Source of the DNA: Adineta vaga
Lineage: Eukaryota; Rotifera
Assembly: GCA_021613535.1 (NCBI GenBank)
Contig: CP075494.1
Location: 3,906,001-3,970,000 of the forward strand
Length of the DNA stretch: 64,000 bases
Reading direction: 5' to 3'
Below the pieces are notes generated by a model. That model was given only the letters and a program-made list of their open reading frames with translations. It made no database searches and had not been told where the DNA came from. Below are positions 48,501-59,900 of the stretch, in pieces (position 1 is the stretch's first letter; every line of letters begins with the position of its first letter). The translations under genes and the position numbers were made by a program.

Positions 48501-49959
48501 ATCAAAGATGAGAAAAGTAGTTTTTTTAGATCTTGATGATACAGTTTGTAATTCATTTGCACGTGAATTAGTTGTTGATCATAGCAACACAGTTTTAGAC
48601 AATGATGATAATGATCTTGTCAATTTTGAACTACCTCCATTAACTGCTAGATGGTGTTGGCAAGACGATTATGATGAAAAATTATGTACTGATAATGATA
48701 TTCGTACAATTGAAAATGCATTTCAACAATATTTGAAAACTTTTACTCCATCAAATTTAAAAATTGCTCCCGATAATTTAAGGAGTGGTACTATTGTTAT
48801 TTATAGCATCCATTTCATTCCTGATCTAAAACGAATATTAATAAGTAACCCAAATGCACTCAATAGTCGACTTGTATGCGGATATCAAATGAGAGAGAAT
48901 ACTGGTTATAAAAGACATCTCATTCGTTACCCAATAGAAGTAATACAACAACAACAACAACGAATAAATCAAACAAAACGTATTGCATATCATCCAAAAC
49001 CATTAGATTCATATGAATTACAGACAAAAACCACAGAAGAGTATTGGGATATTATTGGTATGACGAATGCGTCAATAGTGCAAGCAGAAAAAGCAATTAA
49101 AGCAAGTATTCATTCAGCTACTGTTTCCGAATCTTTCTCGATAAATCTCAACAAAGACATTGACGTTCATAAGAGCGAACTCATGAAAATTGCCATTCAA
49201 GTACAAATCGAAATTATTTTCGAAGAACCATCTTCCCAACAACTATCAATGATATTGAAAGGATTAAAAGCGAATGTATCAGATGCAAAATTAAAAATTG
49301 CTTTATATGCTCAAGATATTTTAACAACGCAAGTTGAAAATGATGATGAATTACGCATACCAAAAGAATGGGGTGATCAAAAAGAAGAATGCAAATTAGT
49401 TGAAATCAGTAAGAATGATCAGAATTTTATTCGAATTGAAAATCGGATGAAAGAAACAATGTTAGACATTAAAATCGACAAAATCGAACGAATACAAAAT
49501 GTACGACTTTGGAGTCACTATGCATTTCGTCGTCGAGAAATGAAAAAAGAACTTCGTATTATGCCAAATCTACAAATTGAAATGGAACTCTTTCATGGAA
49601 CAAGAGATGCATTACCCAGTGAAGTTTATAATGGTGATTGTGGGTTTGATATGAGATTTAGTACAAGTGGAATATGGGGAATTGGAACCTATTTTGCACA
49701 AAAAGCTTCATACTCTTGTAATAGTTATGCATATAGTACGCCAAATGGTAAAAAACAAGTGTTTTTAGCACAAGTTTTGACAGGAGATGTGTATGATTGT
49801 CAACCAAATGGATCTTTACGTCATCCTCCGAAGAAAAATGAGCGAGTCTCTGGTCTAAGATATAATAGTGTATCAGGCGATACAGGAGGAAGTAAAGTTT
49901 ATATTGTGTATGAGAATCGTGTCGCTTATCCGACTTATTTAATCACTTTCAGTTCATAA
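45515..49959 (+). CDS. Macro-domain PARP (PARP14-like mono-ADP-ribosyltransferase)
   Basis: Exons are 45515-45962 and 46028-49959, 1459 aa. The N-terminal half has repeated RNA-binding-like modules of RRM/KH type, as in PARP10/14. A macro domain starts at about residue 815 (EKGDITKVNNVDAIVNSAN, HAGGVDKAIADAAG, IPAISSKTYGFP), which should bind ADP-ribose. A WWE-like domain follows (ARWCWQDDYDEKLC, ending GYQMRENTG). The C-terminal catalytic domain has LFHGTRDA (His of H-Y-phi), GIGTYFAQKASYS (Tyr) and VYENRVAYPTYLITF. The usual Glu position is not obvious, which fits a mono-transferase. The first ATG of two close candidates is at 45515. It is likely a stress or antiviral-type ADP-ribosylation signalling enzyme. 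Confidence 0.88.
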
Positions 49960-50026
49960 ATTTTTCATTTTGAATAAACTTTTATTCTACTACTAAAAAT
50001 CTATTTCAATCTATTAAAATATACTT

Positions 50027-52078
50027 TTAGTTTGTTTTTTTAATAAACGATGAATGGCCATACTTTTCTAACCATTTCAGTTCTTCTCGAACTTTAATTT
50101 TTCCATGCCAAGGATCTTCAATTAATGCATGCCCTTCATTTGGGAAAAGTAATAATTCAACTGGAACTCCTAAATAATGTAGGCCGCGTTCTAACATATA
50201 ACTTTGATCAATTGGAACTCGAATGTCATTTGCGCCAGTAACAATATGTGTTGGCGTACAAACTTTATCAAGTTGATAGAGAGATGATTTATGTAGATAT
50301 TTATGTGGTATTTCCCAAGGTAATCCACCAATGATTACTTTGACAAACTCAGATAAATCTATTCTACCCCAAAAAGAAGCATAATCAACTACTCCAGCAC
50401 CAGACAGAGCAGCATTGAATTGGGTGGTTTGTGTAATTAACCAATTAGTTAAAATTCCACCATAACTGAAACCACCAATAGTAAGTCTATGTGGATCAAC
50501 AATTCCATCTTGAATTAAACGATCAATACCAGTTAAAATATCTTTTCCTGGTCGATCTAATGAATAACCAATGACTTCGTTCACAAATTGATCACCATAT
50601 CCAGTTGATCCTCGATAATTGGGTTCTAATACTAACCATCCTTCTGTTGCTGCCATAGGAGCCCAACTATACCAATCTGGTTGGAAGAAATTGAGACTAG
50701 CATCAGTAGGACCGCCATGAATAAGTACAAGTAATGGTAAATTCTTGCCTCGAAAATTTCCCACTGGATAATGTAGAATACCTTCAATCGTACGATTATC
50801 ATTTGGATTAATCCATTGATATGGTTCTGCTTTAGGTAATTCTCGTTGAGTAAAAAGGAAATTATCATTTGTAATGACCTTTGCTGATCGAAGGTTTTCA
50901 ATGGAATTGACAAAATAGACTTCTTCGGGTTGTTCAAACGATGAGTAACTAAATGCTAAGGATAATTTTCGTTTCTGTAATGATGAAGATATAGTGTGAT
51001 AAGTTCCATTCCATCCATCTAATAAAGTGGAATCTTTCAATGAGGATTGTTGCATATAAATGTGTACATTTGTTCCTAATTGTCCAAGATAGTAAACACC
51101 ACCGTCAGATCGAATTGTATATCCTCTAATACTTCCAGAAAAATCTTTTCCCCATTGATTAATTTGTCCATTAGTTAAATCAACTGAATACAATCGTAAT
51201 TGTGTCCAAGGTCCATGCTTTGTTCCAAGTGGAAACATTTGAAAGAATACGTGTTTACCATCTACTGACAGTTGTGGACTGAGTTCTAAACCTTCGTTAG
51301 TTGTTAATCTAGTTAAATTATATAGGTTATGTAAATCAAGTGAATATAATTCAAAAACATCGGTTTCTTCAACAATAATTGCACCCGATAATAAAATAAG
51401 TTTCTCTTTGCATGGAGTAAATAATAATTCGCTCACTAGAAAATTTATACTCTTAATGGGAATAATGGTAACATATGTTCGTCGCTTTCTTCGGTGAATA
51501 TCAATACGATAAATGCTGCTATTATCACTAGGTTTTGGATGACGATATCGAATAACATCTTTCCATTCATTTTCATCGTTTGTTTTATTATTATTGTTAT
51601 TGTTGTTGTTGTCTTCAGTCATTAATGACGTGAAATAAAGACAACTCTCATCATTCGACCATGTTAGAGCAGTTGGAATTTTATTACCAAGGTCAATAAA
51701 GAACGATTCATCTTTGATAACATGATAGAGTTGAAGATGTTGTTCTACTTTTGAATTGGTAGAAGAATTTTGATTGATTAAGAATGCAATGATATCTCCG
51801 TCTGGGGACCATTTTGGTGTAATGATTTGAGATAGTTGATTTGTGATTAATTTTCTTTCTCGGGATCGTTTAGTTGAATAAAGCCATAGACTGTTCTCAA
51901 ATTTATTCGACTCCCATGCTGGAGTCTTAGTATGAACGAGTACATAACGGCCATTTGGTGAGAGATTTATTGATGGAAAAGAAGTCGAATTAAAAAATTC
52001 ATCGAGAGTTAGTTTTGGATATATTTGAATCGACAAACATGATGAGAATGTCACTAAGATTAACAGATACAACTTCAT
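50027..52078 (-). CDS. Secreted S9-family prolyl oligopeptidase / acylaminoacyl-peptidase-like
   Basis: This is a single 683-aa exon. The signal peptide is MKLYLLILVTFSSCLSI. The N-terminal two-thirds forms a beta-propeller (SINLSPNGRYVLVHT, PKWSPDGDIIAFL, LSVDGKHVFF). The C-terminal alpha/beta hydrolase domain has LLVLIHGGPT, the nucleophile elbow GGFSYGG (Ser near residue 536), GANDIRVP (Asp near 617) and FPNEGHAL (His near 649), so the triad is complete. It should cleave short peptides in a lumen or outside the cell. It converges with the PARP gene with only 67 bases between stops. An Asn run (DNNNNNN) is a local expansion. Confidence 0.88.
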   Translation of the reverse strand: MKLYLLILVTFSSCLSIQIYPKLTLDEFFNSTSFPSINLSPNGRYVLVHTKTPAWESNKFENSLWLYSTKRSRERKLITNQLSQIITPKWSPDGDIIAFLINQNSSTNSKVEQHLQLYHVIKDESFFIDLGNKIPTALTWSNDESCLYFTSLMTEDNNNNNNNNKTNDENEWKDVIRYRHPKPSDNSSIYRIDIHRRKRRTYVTIIPIKSINFLVSELLFTPCKEKLILLSGAIIVEETDVFELYSLDLHNLYNLTRLTTNEGLELSPQLSVDGKHVFFQMFPLGTKHGPWTQLRLYSVDLTNGQINQWGKDFSGSIRGYTIRSDGGVYYLGQLGTNVHIYMQQSSLKDSTLLDGWNGTYHTISSSLQKRKLSLAFSYSSFEQPEEVYFVNSIENLRSAKVITNDNFLFTQRELPKAEPYQWINPNDNRTIEGILHYPVGNFRGKNLPLLVLIHGGPTDASLNFFQPDWYSWAPMAATEGWLVLEPNYRGSTGYGDQFVNEVIGYSLDRPGKDILTGIDRLIQDGIVDPHRLTIGGFSYGGILTNWLITQTTQFNAALSGAGVVDYASFWGRIDLSEFVKVIIGGLPWEIPHKYLHKSSLYQLDKVCTPTHIVTGANDIRVPIDQSYMLERGLHYLGVPVELLLFPNEGHALIEDPWHGKIKVREELKWLEKYGHSSFIKKTN

Positions 52079-52297
52079 CTCGTCTTGTACAAACTCAAAA
52101 TGACAATATTTCTACCACAAACAGATGTCTTTTTTCTCTTCATCTTTCGATATTGTTAGATCTTAGGATTAACATTTATCGTGATCAAAAATATTTGAAT
52201 AAATGTCACAAATACCACATTGTAAAGTTAACAGCTTAAGAATACGAAATACTTTTATTTTTCTTTTATAAAAAGTAGAACAATGACAAGTTCGATA

Positions 52298-52340
52298 AGG
52301 GTGAGAGTATGATTTGATAGATCATCAACACTCATACATC
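52298..52340. repeat. Diverged hairpin overlapping a stop codon
   Basis: AGGGTGAGAGTATGATTTGA (from 52298) faces ATCAACACTCATACATC (52324-52340). The right arm includes the stop codon (52332-52334) of the beta-lactamase-like gene. Confidence 0.45.
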
Positions 52341-53585
52341 ATCATCATTGATCTTTATTGCAATTTGATTCAACATAAGTTTCAGACGAGGATCAATAAT
52401 AGGTGCTGTGTCCGTTGCGATTCTATTCATAACATAAGCAAAAGTAAGATTTTTAGAGGGAGCTGCAAAACCAATACTTCCACCAGCTCCTAGAATAGAT
52501 AAAAACAAGATTTGTTTCCTAATCTCATTGATGATGTTCTCTCTCTCTGGCTCACCATGGTGACCAAATACATCCGGGCCAAATAAAGGAAGAGCATGAC
52601 CAAATCGATGGAAACCCATACTAAATGAGGAATTATATGGTAATACAAGATCCATCTCATTTGATGGTGTATTCGATTTGATTGCATATTTCAAAATTTC
52701 ATCATTTACTAACTCTTGTCCCGATTTATCTTTAATATTTCCAATAAATGTTGCATAGAGACGTGCAATTGACCAAGCATTTGTGAATCCGATGGCAGCT
52801 GGAATTTCTGCTTGATGTATAGTAGAATCATTCCATATATTGAAATAGTTTATCATGGACTCATTTAATGTACTTCTAACACCGACATGAGGAACAACTG
52901 GCGAGACGCGATATTGTAGATAAGGAGGTAATCCAATGTAAAATTCTGTTTCCGTTCGAGTGACTAGTTCATCCTGAAGAAATTGTCCAAATGTTCTTTT
53001 CTTTGGATCTACACGACGAACAAGTTCACCAACTAACCAACCATAGGTAACTGAATGATAACCATGAGCTGTTCCGGGTACCCATGCTGGTCGTTGTTTT
53101 TCTAGTATATGAATCATTGCTGTCCAATTCTTATATTGTTCAATTGGTGATGATACATCTGGAAGACCAGAGCGATGTGATAGTATATCAGCGACTGTTG
53201 TATTCTCCTTTCCATTTTGTCCATATTCCGGCCAATACTTTGTAACTAACGCTGAATAATCGAGTAAACCCTGTTGAACACAAATTGCAGCGGCCATTGC
53301 TACAATTCCTTTTGTTGTCGAAAACACCAACTGTAATGTGTTCTCATCGTAGGGTTTCGAATGTGCTTCATCAAACCATCCGCCAGTAAGATTTACTACA
53401 GAACGACCTTGGTAATATACTGCTACAGCTGCACCTAAATCTTGCTGTTCTCGAAAGTTTGCTAGAAATATATCACGTACAAACTCCCATCCATGCTCTG
53501 TTGTACCATGTATATTGTAATCAGGAGAAGGATAACAAAATACAGTGGAAAGAACTCCAGTTACGATCCATATGAAATAAAACAT
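52332..53585 (-). CDS. Secreted beta-lactamase-like serine hydrolase, one in-phase intron
   Basis: Exons are 52556-53585 and 52332-52489. The signal peptide is MFYFIWIVTGVLSTVFC. The class C/LACTB-type motifs are STTK (SxxK, in FSTTKGIVAMAAA), YHSVTYGW (Y of YxN) and GHHGAGGSIGF (HxG), the last visible only after splicing. The intron (52490-52555, GTGAGC..TTCTAG) is 66 bases and has no stop, so the unspliced frame also stays open but inserts 22 residues into the active-site motif. Animal relatives are LACT-like hydrolases of unknown substrate. The start of this gene is about 430 bases from the next gene. Confidence 0.85.
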   Translation of the reverse strand: MFYFIWIVTGVLSTVFCYPSPDYNIHGTTEHGWEFVRDIFLANFREQQDLGAAVAVYYQGRSVVNLTGGWFDEAHSKPYDENTLQLVFSTTKGIVAMAAAICVQQGLLDYSALVTKYWPEYGQNGKENTTVADILSHRSGLPDVSSPIEQYKNWTAMIHILEKQRPAWVPGTAHGYHSVTYGWLVGELVRRVDPKKRTFGQFLQDELVTRTETEFYIGLPPYLQYRVSPVVPHVGVRSTLNESMINYFNIWNDSTIHQAEIPAAIGFTNAWSIARLYATFIGNIKDKSGQELVNDEILKYAIKSNTPSNEMDLVLPYNSSFSMGFHRFGHALPLFGPDVFGHHGEPERENIINEIRKQILFLSILGAGGSIGFAAPSKNLTFAYVMNRIATDTAPIIDPRLKLMLNQIAIKINDDDV

Positions 53586-54012
53586 GATGCGATTGCGAAA
53601 TAATCGTACTATTCACGTATCAAAACAGTATGGATTAAGTAAAAAAAGGATTTGAAATATAAATGTCAGTCACAACATGTAAAAAAGAGTACGAAGGATA
53701 AAGAGGGATTTGTGTATAGATGAAAGTAACACATAAATCTAACCATCCGATTCATTACACACATGATTTTCTTTGATTAAAATGTTTTCTGATAACGCCT
53801 ATTTTACATTTAATTTCATCCACACTTATCCTCAAACGATTTGAAGTGTGTATATAACTGAAAATACTCTTATCTGTTTTCTTACTTTTTTTCTTCATCT
53901 TTGAAACATATAAAGCAATGCCCATTTTGATGAGATAACACAATCAGCTCTTACCTTTGTTATATGACAGAAAAAAAAGAAACAATATTAATATCTTTTG
54001 AATATATTGCAA
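53586..54012. promoter_or_regulatory. Divergent promoter region
   Basis: This is the spacer between the beta-lactamase-like gene (-) and a small secreted protein gene (+). No further structure was recognised. Confidence 0.3.
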
Positions 54013-54456
54013 ATGTTGCACATTGCAATCATCACCTTTCTAATGATCTTCTTTACGGTTGCTGCACCGCCTCCCGAGAATCACTTGGAACTCATTATTA
54101 TCAACAATTCTACTATCACCCTTACATATGAAAACAGTCAGACCCCACCGTATACTACAGTTGATCTTAGTACTGATGTACTCAGACCTAAATCGAATAT
54201 TACTATAATTGCATATGTCGATCCTTCTCAGCGTGGAGATGTTATTGCTTCAATCCATTTCAAATATGATACCCAACAAGTATCTCTGCTCGTGGATGAC
54301 AGAGTACAAGTTCATACTGGTCAATCCATTTTTCAAATAGCTCATAACGAACTGGTTGTATCGAGCATTATTTTCAAGCAAAGGGCAAAGGTCTCGCCAT
54401 GGTACTTATCGTTCGCCAAAGTTACACTGATGGTCAACTCCTATGCACCATTTTGA
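54013..54456 (+). CDS. Small secreted beta-rich protein, unrecognised
   Basis: The ATG at 54013 starts MLHIAIITFLMIFFTVAAPP, a good signal peptide; the mature chain is about 125 residues. It contains LELIIINNSTITLTYENS, IASIHFKYDTQQVSLLVDD and AHNELVVSSIIF, alternating hydrophobic strands with no cysteines in the mature part, suggesting a beta-sandwich. Two or three Asn-glycosylation sites are present. The family is not recognised. Confidence 0.6.
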   Translation: MLHIAIITFLMIFFTVAAPPPENHLELIIINNSTITLTYENSQTPPYTTVDLSTDVLRPKSNITIIAYVDPSQRGDVIASIHFKYDTQQVSLLVDDRVQVHTGQSIFQIAHNELVVSSIIFKQRAKVSPWYLSFAKVTLMVNSYAPF

Positions 54457-54871
54457 ACTAAACATATTTTTTGTTTTTTTAAGACTAGTAACTTTTTTAT
54501 TGACTTGCTTGCATATAAAAAGTATCATAACGGCATAAGACAGTCCATTCACCTATGGGCTATCTTTGCAAAAATTCGTATTAAAACGAATGTAAAAGAT
54601 GTGAGTTAGAGTTTGAATGAGAGTGACTGCGTACTTATGAGTCTTCATCTCACTCACATATATGCAGGAATAAGCAACTTGAATACGATCGTTATTTCGT
54701 TCTTTTATATATTGTGATATTCGTCAAATATTTTCACGTGGCATACTCGGTTTTCTTATCGATAAACACACACACGAGTCGTTTTATATACCACTATACT
54801 TGAGTATATTTTGTCAGTTTATTTCTATTTGACAATGGTTATTCGAGTTTTGATTCTTTTTTTCAGATAAA
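54457..54871. other. Intergenic region with diverged hairpin
   Basis: ATGTGAGTTAGAG (54599-54611) faces CATCTCACTCACAT (54647-54660), a diverged member of the family about 145 bases after the preceding stop. The rest is probably the promoter of the F-box gene. Confidence 0.45.
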
Positions 54872-56668
54872 ATGAGTTTGGAAGTATTGGCTAATGAATT
54901 GTTATTGGAATTGTTCGAATATTTTTCTACCCACGATCTTTTTCATACTTTTATTGATCTCAATGCTCGCTTCAACATTCTTCTGCTGACACATCTCCAA
55001 AAATATCATCTCGATTTTCGATCCATATCGAAAAAACGTTTTGATACAATTTGTCAAAGTTATTTGCCATTGATATCCAATAGAATTATCTCTCTTACTC
55101 TTTCGGACGACAATGAAACACCAGATCAGATCAATACTTTTCTATCTTATGGTTTGATTCTTCATGGATTCATTAATTTACGTTCATTGAGATTATATCA
55201 TCTTCGATCGGCTATTTCAATGCAAATAATACTAACAAAATGTCATCAACTTCCATATCTTATGCATTTGAATTGCATCGATTGTTCTTTTAAAAATGAA
55301 GATGAGTGGCTTTGTGAGCAGTTGAACAATATTTGGAGTCTATCAAAACTTATTCATTGTCATTTGGACATAGATTTCGAAAATCATTATTATATTGTTA
55401 ATCCATCAACAATTTCCATTGCACTTCGAAGACTTTCCATTGAATCTTACAGTTATGGATTAAATGAATTATGTCGTCTATTAGAAAACTCACCTAATCT
55501 TCGATATCTTTCTTTATTATTAGGAAATGATTTAGAAAATCAATCCGTTGTTTCTTTTCCTATTGCATCAATAAGTACATTGAAACTATCCGTTTACGAA
55601 TCATCATCAACAACGATGATATATCTTTTAAAAAACGTATCTCATCTACGTCAATTGACTGTCAAAACCGATGAAGTGAATATGAATGGACATGATTGGG
55701 AGCAATTAATTACAGATCATCTAGTTAAATTAAAAGTATTTGAACTTCAAATGATATTCCGTTTGAATGATAATGATAACAAAGAGCAACGGGTTGTAGA
55801 TCTATTAAATTCATTTCGAACTCGATTTTGGCTTATTGAACGGCAATGGTACGTCCGATGTGATTGGAATCGTTGCGAACAATGTGATAAAAATAATATT
55901 TATCTTTATACGCTACCCTATGCTTTCGATAATTATTTTGTCCATGAATTAAACTTTAAATCGAGCTCAACTTATGTTGCAAATCACGATCTTTATTCGT
56001 CATATGATCATGTTCATACTCTTGCATATGAACTTATTCCTGCGGATAATACAATTTTAACTTTCTATCGCTTCTCTAATATATATCATTTGGATCTACA
56101 TCTTCCTTTCCATGAAAGTTTTTTCATTATGATACCCAATTTAGATCAATTAATTACATTGCGAGTAGAACCGTATCATGTAAACGACAATTTCGATCCT
56201 CAAAATCAATTTCAAACGTTACTCAATCGAACATCTCGTCTTGATTCATTAACATTCATAAATTGGTCATCATCTTCAAAAGAACGACCTCCTTATCAGT
56301 ATTCGAATAAATCGATACGTCAACTTCATCTACAAGATGTTGAACGATCCTATGATAATGAACAGTGTGCTAGTTTAATTCATTCACCGTTAGCGAATCA
56401 ATGTGAAGTGCTATCGATTTCCATTACAAATCGCATGAACCTACTAGATTTAATTCAAAAGATGACTAATCTTCGAGCTTTGAATGTTATATGTCAAGAT
56501 GATACATGGGAGATTAATAAAGACAACTTAACATCGTCATCAACGGATGAATTGATTCAGTGGTTGATAGAGCATTTACCATCGACATGTGTCATTACCA
56601 GACATAATCACAGTATACAAAATAATCAACAGATTTCCTTTCGACCTATTCACGTATGGATTCGATAA
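54872..56668 (+). CDS. F-box/degenerate-LRR protein, paralogue of the gene at 39105
   Basis: This is an intronless 598-aa gene starting MSLEVLANELLLELFEYF, the F-box. Nearly colinear segments are shared with the 39105 copy: FDTICQSYLPLI, NETPDQINTFL, HLRQLTVKTDEV, MTNLRALNVICQDD and the last residues VWIR. The LRR region is irregular. It is expected to be an SCF substrate receptor. Divergence is large across the whole length, so this is an old duplication. Confidence 0.75.
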   Translation: MSLEVLANELLLELFEYFSTHDLFHTFIDLNARFNILLLTHLQKYHLDFRSISKKRFDTICQSYLPLISNRIISLTLSDDNETPDQINTFLSYGLILHGFINLRSLRLYHLRSAISMQIILTKCHQLPYLMHLNCIDCSFKNEDEWLCEQLNNIWSLSKLIHCHLDIDFENHYYIVNPSTISIALRRLSIESYSYGLNELCRLLENSPNLRYLSLLLGNDLENQSVVSFPIASISTLKLSVYESSSTTMIYLLKNVSHLRQLTVKTDEVNMNGHDWEQLITDHLVKLKVFELQMIFRLNDNDNKEQRVVDLLNSFRTRFWLIERQWYVRCDWNRCEQCDKNNIYLYTLPYAFDNYFVHELNFKSSSTYVANHDLYSSYDHVHTLAYELIPADNTILTFYRFSNIYHLDLHLPFHESFFIMIPNLDQLITLRVEPYHVNDNFDPQNQFQTLLNRTSRLDSLTFINWSSSSKERPPYQYSNKSIRQLHLQDVERSYDNEQCASLIHSPLANQCEVLSISITNRMNLLDLIQKMTNLRALNVICQDDTWEINKDNLTSSSTDELIQWLIEHLPSTCVITRHNHSIQNNQQISFRPIHVWIR

Positions 56669-56964
56669 ATTATCATATGAAAACTGATTGATGTTCTTAA
56701 CCGCTTGTTGTTTTTTTTGTAAAATTTTCTAAAGCTTCACTTACTTTTTCCTTTTGCATTTTATATACCAATAAAGTAGATATAGAAAGATGTACATGAG
56801 AATGTAAACGTATATGAAGAAGAGAGACCTTTTCACATATATTAAAAGTTGAACGAAGAGCAATAAGTCTCGAAGAAAAATATATGGATTATTTAGTGTA
56901 AAGGAAACAAAAACGATTATTATACTCTTCTGACTCTCTATTTTCTAGTCATATGGACATCTAC

Positions 56965-56986
56965 ATACTCACCCACGCCCTCAATG
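56965..56986. repeat. Single telomere-like arm next to a stop codon
   Basis: ATACTCACCCACGCCCTCAA lies only about 12 bases beyond the stop of the minus-strand gene at 56998. The partner arm is weak or absent. Confidence 0.5.
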
Positions 56987-56997
56987 TTTATAAGCGA

Positions 56998-59900
56998 TTA
57001 AAATTGTTTTAGAGCCATGCTGAAAGATTGTTTATCCACTTTACCATTGTTTAATAAATCAGGGTTAACTTCAATGAGAGGAGCAAATCTTTTCAACCGT
57101 AATATTTCCAACGCTTTGTCGTGCGCTTGACTCGCATCTTCATATTTGTGTCCCATAGCTCTATGGAATCCTTCAATTAGTTTGTTACCACTTGTCATAT
57201 TTGTATAACTATCGTATAGTTCGTCGATTAGAGATCTCGACATTCGTTCATATAACGGATAGTGACAATTATCTCTTTCCCAGCTATTACGGGCCATTTG
57301 ATATCTAGTAACTATAGAATTTACCCATTGATCTTTTTGTGCATTATACCATTGATGTCGATCGATATATAAAGTTTCGTGTAATGTGTCTGTTTCATGA
57401 TTCACTCTTATTACTCTAACTGAAGTAATGTTCGCATTCTTCATTACGACTTCTAATTCATTTTCACGAAAGAATGAATCTATGTCTGTATCATCTACAT
57501 TGAGACTGATTTCACCACTGGCACATGCAGCAAAACCCAAAATATAAGTAGGTGTAACTTGTTTTTTGACGCTGTAAGGGATGCTCGAATCATCCCACAT
57601 TGCATTTAGATACGGTAGTCCTGCTTCTGTCATGGCTACTGTATGATAAAGATCTTCACATGTATAATTATCTTCGCTCTGCAATTCAACTTCAGCATTC
57701 TTCTCTACTAGCCAACGTTCAACAATAATTCTACTGAGTCCGTAACCGAGAGGATGCGAAGGAATGTAACCACCAGACCATAGCACTGTTTTATGTGGTG
57801 GAGCACTAATTCTACCGCATGCTAGTGCTTTTTCTGCAAATTCAACAGTATAGAATTGAGCTTTCTCTTCTTCAGTATAATGTCGTGGACATATATTTGT
57901 AAGACTCTGAGCAAAGCGTGTTTTCTTAAATACATCGGAAAGTTTATCTGGACTTATTGTTGAATAATCGTAAGGCCTATGGTTATAACCACTGTAATGT
58001 AGTTCATTTCTTTTTGTAGTAACATGATGCTGAATCAATGACTTTGCAACTATACTGGCGCTACAACGAATAGCCGGAATTGTTATTGATTCGGGATGTG
58101 CACCACTAACGATAGGTCCCAGTGCATAAAACCTTGGTGACGGTTCACCTTGAGCATTGATGAGTCTAAAATGATCATCAACATCGAGTCCTCCACTATG
58201 GTACATTCTTGCCAAACCACTGAGAACAAATTCTTTAGCACACACAGGCATTTGTTCTAAATGTTTTGATGGACCAGTGTTATTGACAATTTTAGTTGTA
58301 TGCACAACTCTAATAGATCCATCTGAATTTTTGATAGTCAAGTTGAAACCGGTACCCATGGCAATTTCTATATATTGTAATCCACCCGAAATTTCAAGTC
58401 TTCCTTCTCGACGAAGTTTATTGACCTGTTCCCATTGCTCATTGGGAATTCTATATCTGGCACAAGACCACATTGCTTCATATTTTTCAATGAAAGATTT
58501 CTGTTCACTCTGACTCATTGCTCTCCACAACGTATTTGTGTCAGAAAACATTGAATCTACTACATCTCGCCATTCAAATCCTGCTGCACGAGCAACTGTC
58601 ATTTCTTCCTTGAATAGTTGCATCAAATAATCAGCTGTTATATTTGTTATCGTCTTGTTCGCTTCTTCTACAAACTTCTCAACTGTACATATACTTCTAG
58701 TGTATGGCTTGGATCGATTAGCTACATGAGGCACTCGACCATTTCTAGACACCAATAAAAATTTTCCACTATACCCATGATCCACTGCCCATAGAGCAGA
58801 AAAACATGCACCATTTCCTGTGCCGACGATCACAGTAAAATTCGTTTCATTCACATTTTCAGGAGTAAATGCATGATCATCAAGATTGTAATAACCATTT
58901 TTGCCGCACAAAGTATTACCATCTTTATCTATGAGTGGTTTTGGATTAGCATTTCCTAAAGCATAGATGACAGCATTAGCGAAAATTTTCTTTCCGCTTC
59001 CTATGGTTACCACACATTTACATGCTGCTGTATCTTCCGTAGATTTTATTACTCTGTCACGAATGAACTTTACTTTTACTGGAGCTTTGTTTGCTTCAAG
59101 AAGCTGTATCATTGACTCGAGATGATCGCGGATATACTCTCCAAACTGCACATGTGTGACACTTGCTTGGGGATCAAAGCCTTGATCCTTTATATAAGTC
59201 ACATCACGAAATATATTCTTCCATTTTTCTGGATCTTTATTGATATGTTCAATACAAGCCGTTGATGTTTCCATTCCCAGACCTCCTATTGGATTAGCCA
59301 TAGTAACCCTTGTTGGTGACGCTCGATTATATGTATAACCTCCTGGATTGCTGATAGAATCAATTATATTTAACTCCAAAGTGTAACCGAAAGAAGTAGT
59401 ATTAAGAAACTCTTGAATGAGATACGTTGCCGCTAGAATTCCACTCGCACCTGCGCCAACAATAACTATCTTGGTAGAATAAATATCATTTGTAATTACG
59501 TGGCTCGTTTGAAATTTTTCTCTACTATACGGTTCTTGTAGTGGAATATCATCTTTTTCGATTGCACTATTATCCAAATGATAATATGTTCGAAAACCGA
59601 CATGTTTAGCTATGACATGTATTCTACCAGTAGCATGTTTGACAATCAAAGCACCGTCATAGAATTTTTCTGGTTCTCCAAATGGTTGATGTAATTCTCC
59701 AGCACCTTCTATATAAATTGCTCGACAAATTTGTGTTCCTTTCCGTTGTTTCCAGCCATATGTGGATGCAGGCATGTTTTCATATCCTGGAACATTCTCC
59801 ATCATTTTGTTTATGAAACCAACGTTTGAAGGATAGTAGTTTGTAAGTCCTAAACTCTCTGCATAAGCAAGAATTTCTTTAAGTTGTGGCATTGTAATTG

